Positions 57,350-64,000 of a DNA stretch of 64,000 nucleotides are shown in pieces. Source of the stretch: Pectobacterium parmentieri. Lineage in GTDB: Bacteria; Pseudomonadota; Gammaproteobacteria; Enterobacterales; Enterobacteriaceae. A program made the position numbers and the translations under genes. Each line of letters begins with the position of its first letter. Position 1 is the stretch's first letter. The stretch spans positions 2,666,001 to 2,730,000 of the forward strand of contig NZ_CP015749.1 of the NCBI RefSeq assembly GCF_001742145.1, in the 5' to 3' direction. The notes under the pieces were generated by a model. The model was given only the letters and a program-made list of their open reading frames with translations. It had not been told where the DNA came from and did not search any database.

Positions 57350-57495
57350 AGGTCAAAAAATTGATTTACGTCAAACAATAGGCCCACGTTTCGTGTGTCG
57401 TCTACTGCAATTTCCACCTATTAGCGCTAGAATCCTCCGCCTTTACTGTTCCCACCGTGGAGCAGCCTGACTTGTGATCAGAATCGAGAGATACC

Positions 57496-58857
57496 ATGTT
57501 TAAACCGGAACTGCTTTCTCCGGCCGGTACGCTGAAAAATATGCGCTACGCCTTTGCCTATGGCGCGGACGCGATTTATGCCGGTCAACCTCGCTACAGC
57601 CTGCGCGTGCGCAATAACGAATTCAACCATCAGACGCTGGCGCAAGCCATTAACGAAGCGCATGAACTGGGCAAAAAATTCTACGTGGTCGTTAACATCG
57701 CGCCACACAACGCCAAGCTGAAAACCTTCCTACGCGATCTGCAACCCGTAATCGAAATGGGGCCGGATGCGCTGATCATGTCCGATCCCGGTTTGATCAT
57801 GTTGGTGCGCGAAAACTTCCCACAGATTGATATCCACCTTTCCGTTCAGGCCAACGCGGTCAACTGGGCGACGGTGAAATTCTGGCAGCAGATGGGGCTG
57901 ACGCGTGTGATTCTGTCACGCGAACTGTCGCTGGAAGAGATTGCAGAAATCCGCCAGAACGTGCCGGATATGGAACTGGAGATTTTCGTGCACGGTGCGC
58001 TATGCATGGCCTACTCCGGCCGCTGCCTGCTGTCCGGTTACATCAACAAGCGCGACCCGAATCAAGGCACCTGCACCAACGCCTGCCGCTGGGAATATAA
58101 GGTTCAGGAAGGCAAAGAGGACGAGGTTGGGAACATCGTTCATCAGCACGAACCTATCGCGGTGAAAAATGTTGAGCCCGCACTGGGCATAGGCGAACCG
58201 ACCGATAAAGTCTTTATGCTGGAAGAAAACATGCGCCCCGGCGAGTACATGAGCGCATTTGAAGACGAGCACGGCACCTACATCATGAACTCCCGCGACC
58301 TGCGTGCGATCCAGCACGTTGAACGCCTGACGCAGATGCAGGTTCATTCGCTGAAAATCGAAGGTCGCACCAAGTCATTCTATTATTGCGCTCGAACCGC
58401 ACAGGTATATCGCCGCGCCATCGACGATGCCGTCGCGGGCAAGCCGTTCGACTCAACATTGCTGGAAACGCTGGAAGGTCTGGCGCATCGTGGCTATACC
58501 GAAGGCTTCCTGCGTCGTCACGTGCATGAAGATTACCAGAACTACGACTACGGCTATTCTGTTTCCGATCGTCAGCAGTTTGTCGGCGAATTCACCGGCG
58601 TGCGCCGCGACGGGCTGGCGGAAGTCGAAGTGAAGAACAAATTCTCCTGCGGCGACAGCGTGGAAATGATGACGCCAAACGGCAATATTCAGTTCACCAT
58701 CGAAGCCATGCAAAATACCAAAGGCCAGCCGACCGAGGTTGCACCGGGTAACGGCCATATCGTTTATCTGCCGGTGCCAGATGATGTCTCGCTGGATTAT
58801 GCGCTACTGCTACGTAATCTGCCGGGCACGACCACGCGTAATCCTAACATCGAATAA
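57496..58857 (+). CDS. trhP: tRNA hydroxylation protein TrhP (YegQ, peptidase U32 family)
   Basis: TrhP takes part in prephenate-dependent formation of 5-hydroxyuridine at tRNA position 34. The 453-residue protein has the U32 signature EIFVHGALCMAYSGRCLLSG and conserved cysteines (GTCTNACRWEY) that could bind an iron-sulfur cluster. It is the E. coli YegQ homologue and, as there, is followed by the CyaR small RNA. A hairpin terminator follows. Confidence 0.94.
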   Translation: MFKPELLSPAGTLKNMRYAFAYGADAIYAGQPRYSLRVRNNEFNHQTLAQAINEAHELGKKFYVVVNIAPHNAKLKTFLRDLQPVIEMGPDALIMSDPGLIMLVRENFPQIDIHLSVQANAVNWATVKFWQQMGLTRVILSRELSLEEIAEIRQNVPDMELEIFVHGALCMAYSGRCLLSGYINKRDPNQGTCTNACRWEYKVQEGKEDEVGNIVHQHEPIAVKNVEPALGIGEPTDKVFMLEENMRPGEYMSAFEDEHGTYIMNSRDLRAIQHVERLTQMQVHSLKIEGRTKSFYYCARTAQVYRRAIDDAVAGKPFDSTLLETLEGLAHRGYTEGFLRRHVHEDYQNYDYGYSVSDRQQFVGEFTGVRRDGLAEVEVKNKFSCGDSVEMMTPNGNIQFTIEAMQNTKGQPTEVAPGNGHIVYLPVPDDVSLDYALLLRNLPGTTTRNPNIE

Positions 58858-58890
58858 ACCAGTAATCCCGCAGGATGGCTCGCACATCCA

Positions 58891-58920
58891 GCATTGCCCT
58901 TCACAGGGCAATGCTTTCTT
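58891..58920 (+). terminator. Terminator of trhP
   Basis: GCATTGCCC TTCACA GGGCAATGC followed by TTTCTT, 34 bases after the stop. Confidence 0.85.
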
Positions 58921-59018
58921 ACGGTATGTCCCCCCACTAACGCCCTTTCCCCGTAACAAATAAGTACACTCACAGCCTGAAGGTATCGTTACAAAGCTCA
59001 GGGGTTTTTTAACGAATA

Positions 59019-59034
59019 TTAGAAACAGATCACA
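59019..59034 (+). promoter_or_regulatory. CRP site of cyaR
   Basis: TTAGA-AACAGA-TCACA: the right half is perfect, the left matches 3 of 5. Its centre lies 41.5 bases upstream of the predicted cyaR start at 59068, the class II activator position. A TAGTAT -10 box (59056-59061) sits at -12 to -7. Confidence 0.78.
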
Positions 59035-59067
59035 TCAATTCGCCGGTCTTGTGGTTAGTATTGCGTC

Positions 59068-59162
59068 GCTGAGAAAACATAGAACGAAAAATAAGCGTAG
59101 TGATACTACTAGGAACCACCTCCTTGGCCAGCTCAATCTCCCTTGAGCTGGCTTTTCTTTTT
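59068..59162 (+). ncRNA. cyaR: Hfq-dependent small RNA CyaR
   Basis: CyaR represses ompX, nadE and other mRNAs by base pairing in E. coli and Salmonella. Here GCTGAGAAAACATA opens the RNA, as in E. coli. The conserved seed region AGGAACCACCTCCTTGGCC is intact. The terminator GCCAGCTCAA TCTCCC TTGAGCTGGC then TTTTCTTTTT keeps the TCTCCC loop while its stem bases differ from E. coli. The position after trhP/yegQ is the same. Length is about 95 nt. Confidence 0.92.
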
Positions 59163-59191
59163 CTCCCGCCCACGTATTTCCCCACCGCACA

Positions 59192-59394
59192 TATACCCTA
59201 AATAATTCGAGTTTCAGGCAGGCGGCAAGAGAAGGCATCCCGATGAGCTTACTCAGGTAAGTGATTCGGGTGACAAATCTGCCGGGAGCAGATTTGAACG
59301 CTGCTTGCAGCGGCCCTTTAGGGCAAGGCCCACGACGGGCCGAGTATTTAAGCGCTGTCAACGCACATGCAACTTGAAGTATGACGGGTATATT
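59192..59394. repeat. ERIC element, long form, upstream of yegS
   Basis: Termini TATACCCTAAATAATTCGAG and TTGAAGTATGACGGGTATA. It contains a diverged core (GATGAGCTTACTCAGGTAAG), the AAATCTGCC ... AGATTT module and the GGCCCACGACGGGCC hairpin. It lies between cyaR and yegS. Confidence 0.92.
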
Positions 59395-59486
59395 CACCGA
59401 CTCTTCTGATATCTGCCTACCAATTTAGTGACTATGATTAACTGCAACGTTTCGTATTAACAACATCGCAGCCAGAGAAAGACGAC

Positions 59487-60386
59487 ATGGAAAAAAATCC
59501 AATCACACTGCTGATTTTGAATGGGAAAAGTGCGGGTAATGAAGAGCTTCGCGAGGCCATCGGTGAGCTACGCAAAGACGGCTATACGCTGCATATCCGC
59601 GTCACCTGGGAATACGGTGATGCGAAGCGCTACGTGGAAGAGGCGATTCAACTCAGCGCGGATAATGTGATCGCCGCCGGAGGCGATGGCACCGTCAATG
59701 AAGTCGCCACAGCACTAGCCATGCAACCGGAAGCGGTTCGTCCGTGTCTGGGAATTGTGCCACTGGGCACGGCCAACGATTTTGCCACCAGTTGTCAGAT
59801 TCCGATGGAAATGCACAATGCGATGACGTTGGCGATCAAAGGCCGCGCTACCGCGATTGATATCGCCAAAGTCAATGACAGTCACTACTTCATCAACATG
59901 GCAACGGGCGGATTTGCTACGCGCATTACGACGGAAACCCCCGCCAAGATGAAGGCCGCACTGGGGAGTGCCTCTTACGTGCTGCACGCGCTCTTTCGTA
60001 TGGATATGCTGCAAGCCGAGCGCTGTGAGATTCGCGGGCCGGATTTTCACTGGTCGGGCGATACATTGGTTATCGCAGTGGGAAATGGCAGTCAGGCAGG
60101 CGGCGGACAGCAGCTTTGTCCGGAGGCGCTGATCAACGATGGACTGCTGGAACTGAGCGTACTGTCAGCAAAAGAGCTGTTGCCCAATATGCTTCAGGCC
60201 TGGTTTACCGGCAGCGAAAACCAGAACATGATCTCCGCGACCCTGCCCTGGCTGGAGATCACCGCACCAGACGATATGACGTTTAATCTGGACGGCGAGC
60301 CGCTCACCGCCAAATGTTTCCGCATCGAGGTGCTTCCCGCAGCGATCTACTGTCGGTTGCCGCCTCAGTGTTCGCTGTTGGAATAA
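59487..60386 (+). CDS. yegS: Lipid kinase YegS
   Basis: A cytoplasmic diacylglycerol-kinase-fold enzyme; E. coli YegS phosphorylates phosphatidylglycerol in vitro. The 299-residue protein has the nucleotide motif [10 protein letters not shown] near residue 66 and GTANDFATS after it, and a C-terminal beta-sandwich domain with [10 protein letters not shown]. Cotranscription with cyaR is unlikely because of the terminator. It converges on psiE with a 13-base gap. Confidence 0.93.
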   Translation: MEKNPITLLILNGKSAGNEELREAIGELRKDGYTLHIRVTWEYGDAKRYVEEAIQLSADNVIAAGGDGTVNEVATALAMQPEAVRPCLGIVPLGTANDFATSCQIPMEMHNAMTLAIKGRATAIDIAKVNDSHYFINMATGGFATRITTETPAKMKAALGSASYVLHALFRMDMLQAERCEIRGPDFHWSGDTLVIAVGNGSQAGGGQQLCPEALINDGLLELSVLSAKELLPNMLQAWFTGSENQNMISATLPWLEITAPDDMTFNLDGEPLTAKCFRIEVLPAAIYCRLPPQCSLLE

Positions 60387-60399
60387 CGACGCGTTCTGA

Positions 60400-60807
60400 T
60401 TATTCCCGCTTCAGGCGATTACTGTTTGCCAGGTATAACGTCACCACCAGCAGCAGGATCGCCGCTGAATACACCAGCGTATCCGATGGACTTTTGTGAT
60501 CGACAATAATCAGGCGAATGATGGCCGTGATGCCGATGTAGATAAAATAGCGCAGTGGGAAGTGATAGCCGGACTGAAAATACTTCACGATTAGAGCAAT
60601 AAATTCAAAATAGAGAAAATAAATCACAATGCCTTCTATCAACTGATAGGAGGAATCTTTCTCGCTGGAGATCAACAGCACCTTCGCCAAATGAAACGTT
60701 TCTTTGACTAAAAAAATCACCAAAATGGTTGCCAGCGCCAGCAGACCGATATTGAGTATCGTCTGAAGCGCCTTGGCAGCCATTGCACTACGAGCAGAAC
60801 CTGCCAT
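60400..60807 (-). CDS. psiE: Phosphate-starvation-inducible protein PsiE
   Basis: A 135-residue inner-membrane protein with four predicted helices (about 18-38, 55-75, 83-101, 110-128) that matches E. coli PsiE. Its function is unknown; in E. coli it is induced by phosphate starvation through PhoB and controlled by CRP. I did not find a clear Pho box upstream. Confidence 0.88.
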   Translation of the reverse strand: MAGSARSAMAAKALQTILNIGLLALATILVIFLVKETFHLAKVLLISSEKDSSYQLIEGIVIYFLYFEFIALIVKYFQSGYHFPLRYFIYIGITAIIRLIIVDHKSPSDTLVYSAAILLLVVTLYLANSNRLKRE

Positions 60808-60951
60808 ATGTTATCCCCACATCCTATTTCACATTAACACCAAGATTTCACAGCAAAGTAACCGGACACACCCGTACTGTCACGCCGAAATACGCTTAAT
60901 TTAGTTTGAAATTACTGACAAAGATGTCGCACAAAGTACAAGTCGATTTAC

Positions 60952-61016
60952 TTATCCCCGTCATACTTCAAGCGGCGTGCGCGTTGACTTCACGCCACTC
61001 GAATTATTTAGGGTAC
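60952..61016. repeat. Internally deleted ERIC element next to the thiD stop
   Basis: CCCCGTCATACTTCAAGC at one end and CGAATTATTTAGGGTA at the other, with only about 25 bases between. Both ends are present but the centre is lost. It lies 8 bases beyond the thiD stop codon. Confidence 0.85.
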
Positions 61017-61023
61017 GCAATAT

Positions 61024-61827
61024 TTACCACCAGCGATGGAAGTGATGAACGGGGCCGATCCCGTGCCCGACCTCCAGCGTGTCGGCCTGCTGTAGCGCCT
61101 GCTGTAAATAGTCCTTAGCGACCTTAACCGTCTCTCCCCAGCTATCGTGACGCGGTCGCAGCGCCGCCAGCGCGGCAGACAACGTACAGCCCGTACCATG
61201 CGTGTGACGCGTATCCACGCGCGGCGAACTAAAGCGCTGCGGGTCGGCCTGTCGGCTGAACAGCCAGTCTGGGCTTTCCGCTTCACTGAGGTGACCACCT
61301 TTCATTAACACCGCCTGACAGCCCATCGCCAGCAGTGCTTCCCCCTGTTCACGCATGTCCAGTTCATTGGTGGCAGGTGACGTATTCAGCAATGCGGCGG
61401 CTTCTGGCAGGTTGGGCGTAATCAAGGAAACCAGCGGCAACAGCTCACGGCGGATCGACTCCACCGCTTCAGGCGCGAGCAGCGGATCGCCGCTTTTCGC
61501 CAGCATCACGGTGTCTAGCACCACAAAAGGAACCGTGTAATGACGCAGACGCTCGGCAACCGTTTCAACAATATCGGCCTGCGCCAGCATCCCAATCTTG
61601 GCGCTGTCGATACGCACATCGCTCAACACGGAATCTAACTGCGCTGCGACAAAATCCGGCTCAATTCGGTAGACAGACTGCACGCCGCGTGTGTTCTGCG
61701 CCACTAGCGCGGTAATGACCGAGGTGCCATAAGCCCCCAGGGCTGAAAACGCTTTTAAATCCGCCTGAATCCCCGCACCGCCACTCGGATCGGTACCCGC
61801 AATCGTCAACGCATTGATACGTTTCAT
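61024..61827 (-). CDS. thiD: Hydroxymethylpyrimidine (phosphate) kinase ThiD
   Basis: ThiD phosphorylates HMP and then HMP-P to HMP-PP for thiamin synthesis. The 267-residue ribokinase-fold protein has [20 protein letters not shown] at the N terminus, and the anion-hole [13 protein letters not shown] near the C terminus. It overlaps thiM by four bases (ATGA), so it is translated from the same mRNA under the TPP riboswitch. Confidence 0.96.
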   Translation of the reverse strand: MKRINALTIAGTDPSGGAGIQADLKAFSALGAYGTSVITALVAQNTRGVQSVYRIEPDFVAAQLDSVLSDVRIDSAKIGMLAQADIVETVAERLRHYTVPFVVLDTVMLAKSGDPLLAPEAVESIRRELLPLVSLITPNLPEAAALLNTSPATNELDMREQGEALLAMGCQAVLMKGGHLSEAESPDWLFSRQADPQRFSSPRVDTRHTHGTGCTLSAALAALRPRHDSWGETVKVAKDYLQQALQQADTLEVGHGIGPVHHFHRWW

Positions 61828-62618
61828 GCCAGATCCTCCGCACGCAAGGTATAGAGTCGATCAAGGAAGTTGGGAATAAAACTCCCCGTACCTTGCGACG
61901 CCAAGGCCGCCTGTTGCCCTACTAATGCCATGACATAGCACGCCGCCGCCACGTGGGATAAGCGATCACCTTCCAGAGAAGCAAATCCCGCAACCACCGC
62001 CGACAGCGCGCAGCCCGTACCGACCACGCGTGTCATCATGCTATCGCCGCCGGCTACCGCCATATCGCGCTCACCGTCCGTGACATAATCCACTGCTCCG
62101 GTCACGGCCACAATCGTCCCCACCTGCCGGGCCAATTCGCGCGCAGCAGGGAGAGCCACCAGCGAATCATCGGTGCTATCCACGCCCCTCCCCTGCGCGG
62201 CCAACCCAGCAAGCGCCATGATTTCGGACGCATTGCCGCGAATCGCCGCCGGTTTCCACGTCAGCAATTCCTGGCAAAATTCAGTACGGAAAGTTAAACC
62301 ACCTACGGCAACGGGATCGAGCACCCACGGCGTACCCGCCTGATACGCGCTGCTTACGGCTGCACGCATCGCCTCGGCACGCGTGCGTTCCAACGTACCA
62401 ACATTAATCAGTAACGCATCTGCCATCACGCTGAACTGCGCGGCTTCATCAGGATCGACCACCATAGCGGGCGAAGCATTCAACGCCAACAACACATTAG
62501 CAGTAAAAGATTGCACTACATCGTTGGTCAAACAGTGTACCAGCGGTGAAGCAGAACGAAATTGAGTGAGTGAGGTTGCTGCCTGAGCGGCAGAAAAGTC
62601 GGTGGGTTGCGTGTTCAT
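61824..62618 (-). CDS. thiM: Hydroxyethylthiazole kinase ThiM
   Basis: ThiM phosphorylates hydroxyethylthiazole, a thiamin salvage step. The 264-residue protein has the family segments [34 protein letters not shown] and [14 protein letters not shown] (catalytic Cys/anion hole). It is the first gene of thiM-thiD. A GGGAG sequence before the ATG is the likely target of riboswitch control. Confidence 0.96.
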   Translation of the reverse strand: MNTQPTDFSAAQAATSLTQFRSASPLVHCLTNDVVQSFTANVLLALNASPAMVVDPDEAAQFSVMADALLINVGTLERTRAEAMRAAVSSAYQAGTPWVLDPVAVGGLTFRTEFCQELLTWKPAAIRGNASEIMALAGLAAQGRGVDSTDDSLVALPAARELARQVGTIVAVTGAVDYVTDGERDMAVAGGDSMMTRVVGTGCALSAVVAGFASLEGDRLSHVAAACYVMALVGQQAALASQGTGSFIPNFLDRLYTLRAEDLA

Positions 62619-62666
62619 AGGTCTCCCAACCGGCGTGGAAGAAAGCGGTAACCGGTGGGGAATACC

Positions 62667-62748
62667 GTGACTTCCCTACGCTGGCATTATCCAGATCAGG
62701 TGGTACGGGTATTTCTCAGCCTTCACAAAGAAGGGCACCCCGAGTCAT
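62667..62748 (-). ncRNA. TPP riboswitch (Thi-box) of thiMD
   Basis: On the minus strand the aptamer reads GACTCGGGGTGCCCTTC, then GTGAAGGCTGAGAAATACCC, then GTACCACCTGATCTGGATAA, then TGCCAGCGTAGGGAAGTC. These are the conserved Thi-box elements, including the CUGAGA pyrimidine-binding loop and the ACCUGAUCUGGAUAAUGCCAGCG pyrophosphate arm. It lies about 50 bases upstream of thiM. In E. coli the thiM riboswitch blocks ribosome access when TPP binds. Confidence 0.96.
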
Positions 62749-62777
62749 TTACTACGCTTCGCAGCATAAGTAAGTGA
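62745..62777 (-). other. Hairpin just upstream of the TPP aptamer
   Basis: TCATTTACT and AGTAAGTGA pair with one mismatch around a 15-base loop. The inner arm shares bases with the 5' strand of the aptamer's closing stem. Confidence 0.45.
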
Positions 62778-62973
62778 CCCCCGTAAAGCAAGCGCCAGTT
62801 CGTCCCGTTCCACCACCGATAAAAATGAAAAACTACAGTCCGCGCTGACATAGAGAAAAACGCCATCCCCCTTTAGATTGGTTAATCAACCCCATACTGA
62901 GGATCAGAGATGGGATGGTCGACGCCGAGATTGATCCGGTAATCAATACAATTTGGCTAAGCAGATAAGTTAA

Positions 62974-63381
62974 CAAAACGGGGATACACTCCGGCTGGAA
63001 AATATTCCGGGTATCGGTCCGCTACGTGCATCAATCCTGACTGTCGCATTGAATGAAGGCACCGATTTTCATAATGGACGATACTTTGCCAGTTATTTGG
63101 TCCTGGTTTCGAAGGAGCACAATAGCGGCGGAAAAGTCAGGCTTCTCGGGATAACAAAACGTGGAGACGGTTATCTACGTGGGCTGCTTATCCATGGATC
63201 CCGCTCAGTGGTTTACCGGGTAATGAACCGCCGGGAAGATCGAAGCGGCAGTCTCCAGCGATGGCTGAAAGGTATCATTGTCCGCAGCGGCGTGAATAAA
63301 GCCGTAGTCGCGCTGGCGAACTAAAATGCCCGGGTGGCTTGGGCTCCGGTAAACCAGAGAACGGATTATATAGCTAAGTAA
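62974..63381 (+). pseudogene. IS110-family transposase remnant
   Basis: The readable frame matches the C-terminal Transposase_20 region of IS110-type transposases: RLENIPGIGPLRASILTVAL, then SGGKVRLLGITKRGDGYLRG. The N-terminal RuvC-like half is absent. The frame is stopped by TAA at 63322-63324, after which the same frame continues with NARVAWAPVNQRTDYIAK to a second TAA at 63379. The family usually reads ANKNARVAWA here, so AAA to TAA is the likely mutation. DNA to about 63600 looks like the end of the same element. Confidence 0.82.
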
Positions 63382-63625
63382 TCAATTGATTTATAAGAAG
63401 TCCGAAGCGTTGATGAACTGGCAGGTAGAACCGATTCTCTGTAAACCTGACAAATAACTCGGCCACAGCAGGCCCTTGCGATAATCAGGCCAGGGATTAC
63501 GGATGTTCATCGAGGCTCACGAAGCCGAATATATGTGCGTGACGACTTTGTCAGAAAAAAACTGTCCGTGCTTGCATCGGCGAGGTGTCCATATAGCTAT
63601 TTAGCTTTCACTTACCAACTCTATA

Positions 63626-64000
63626 TTACTTGAATAGATCCTTAACAAATGAAATCTTCGGGTTGATAGCGATTAACTTATCAAGCAACGGATAAAACCA
63701 TTCGGGTGCTTTCCATTGGTTAAAATCAGGATGATGGTTGATCGCCATCGGTGTTTTAAGTAACGGATGATCAATGTCAGGGGTACTTAAGCCATGTTTG
63801 GCACGGAAATTTTTAATGGCCTGATATTCGAATGGCCAGAGGAATTGATGATCTTCTGATATTTCATAACCTAATAAAGGAGACTCATTTTCTACAAGTT
63901 CTGAACGTGCAGACCATTTCAAGTGATTATCACAAAGAGCGGTGAGCCAGTCCGTTAATACTTTTCCATCCTTTGAATAAAGGGCTTCTCGGACAAAATT
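63626..64000 (-). CDS. Unrecognised protein, C-terminal part (N terminus beyond window)
   Basis: The frame is open from the right edge to the stop at 63626. The visible 124 residues include EALYSKDGKVLTDWLTALCD at the edge and EDHQFLWPFEYQAIKNFRAK in the middle, and end KISFVKDLFK. It is rich in aromatic and charged residues, with no signal or membrane helix. I do not recognise the family. The aromatic, Trp-rich style resembles some immunity proteins of contact-dependent toxins, but this is only an impression. AT content is higher than in core genes and an IS remnant is adjacent, so it may be part of an acquired segment. Confidence 0.6.
   Translation of the reverse strand, partial: NFVREALYSKDGKVLTDWLTALCDNHLKWSARSELVENESPLLGYEISEDHQFLWPFEYQAIKNFRAKHGLSTPDIDHPLLKTPMAINHHPDFNQWKAPEWFYPLLDKLIAINPKISFVKDLFK

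Noticed and set aside
59035..59397. Minus-strand frame of 120 codons over cyaR and the ERIC element
   Set aside because: It is built from repeat sequence and the antisense of a known small RNA; a similar frame appears in other ERIC copies.

Overview
The window is chromosomal DNA of an enterobacterium, most likely a soft-rot Pectobacterium. Three things point there. Gene order follows Escherichia coli in several blocks (folD-ybcJ-cysS-ppiB-lpxH-purEK, ppk-ppx-yfgG, mdtABCD-baeSR-trhP-cyaR-yegS, thiMD). A complete plant-galactan utilisation cluster of the Dickeya/Pectobacterium gan type is present. ERIC-type repeats in long, mosaic forms are scattered between genes. This identification is inference from gene content; no database search was possible.

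Layout. 1-8.7 kb: a diguanylate cyclase cut by the left edge, then folD, ybcJ, cysS (reverse), a DoxX membrane protein, ppiB, lpxH and purEK. A PurR operator for purEK lies far upstream, separated from purE by an ERIC element. 9.3-12.1 kb: serine transporter sdaC, then an AT-rich patch with an orphan XRE regulator and an unrecognised 153-aa gene. 12-21.4 kb: a large-subunit phosphate ABC transporter (pstC-pstA-pstB, no pstS or phoU) divergent from ppk-ppx, then a YjfB-like motility gene behind a sigma-28 promoter, and yfgG. 21.6-26.6 kb: ohr and ohrR with matching operators, mgtE, galK and galT.

27-39.3 kb: the gan cluster. Repressor GanR, outer-membrane porin GanL, ABC ATPase GanK, binding protein GanE, permeases GanF and GanG, secreted endogalactanase GanA and cytoplasmic beta-galactosidase GanB. 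Together they cut beta-1,4-galactan, import the oligomers and release galactose for the neighbouring galTK. Shared GalR-type operators and CRP-like sites tie the units into one regulon. An orphan PTS EIIB domain follows.

39.4-64 kb: dld, an aldo/keto reductase, nupC, the mdtABCD-baeSR efflux and envelope-stress block, a GNAT acetyltransferase, a glutathionyl-hydroquinone reductase, trhP (yegQ), the small RNA CyaR with a CRP-type promoter, yegS, psiE, and thiMD under a TPP riboswitch. The right edge holds a decayed IS110-family transposase and the C-terminal part of an unrecognised protein.

The most unusual structure is a repeat of about 245 bp in two diverged copies (30.0 kb and 51.5 kb). 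Their hairpins are kept by compensatory base changes, which suggests a structured RNA or structured mobile repeat rather than a protein gene. No CRISPR array, tRNA, rRNA or complete insertion sequence was seen.
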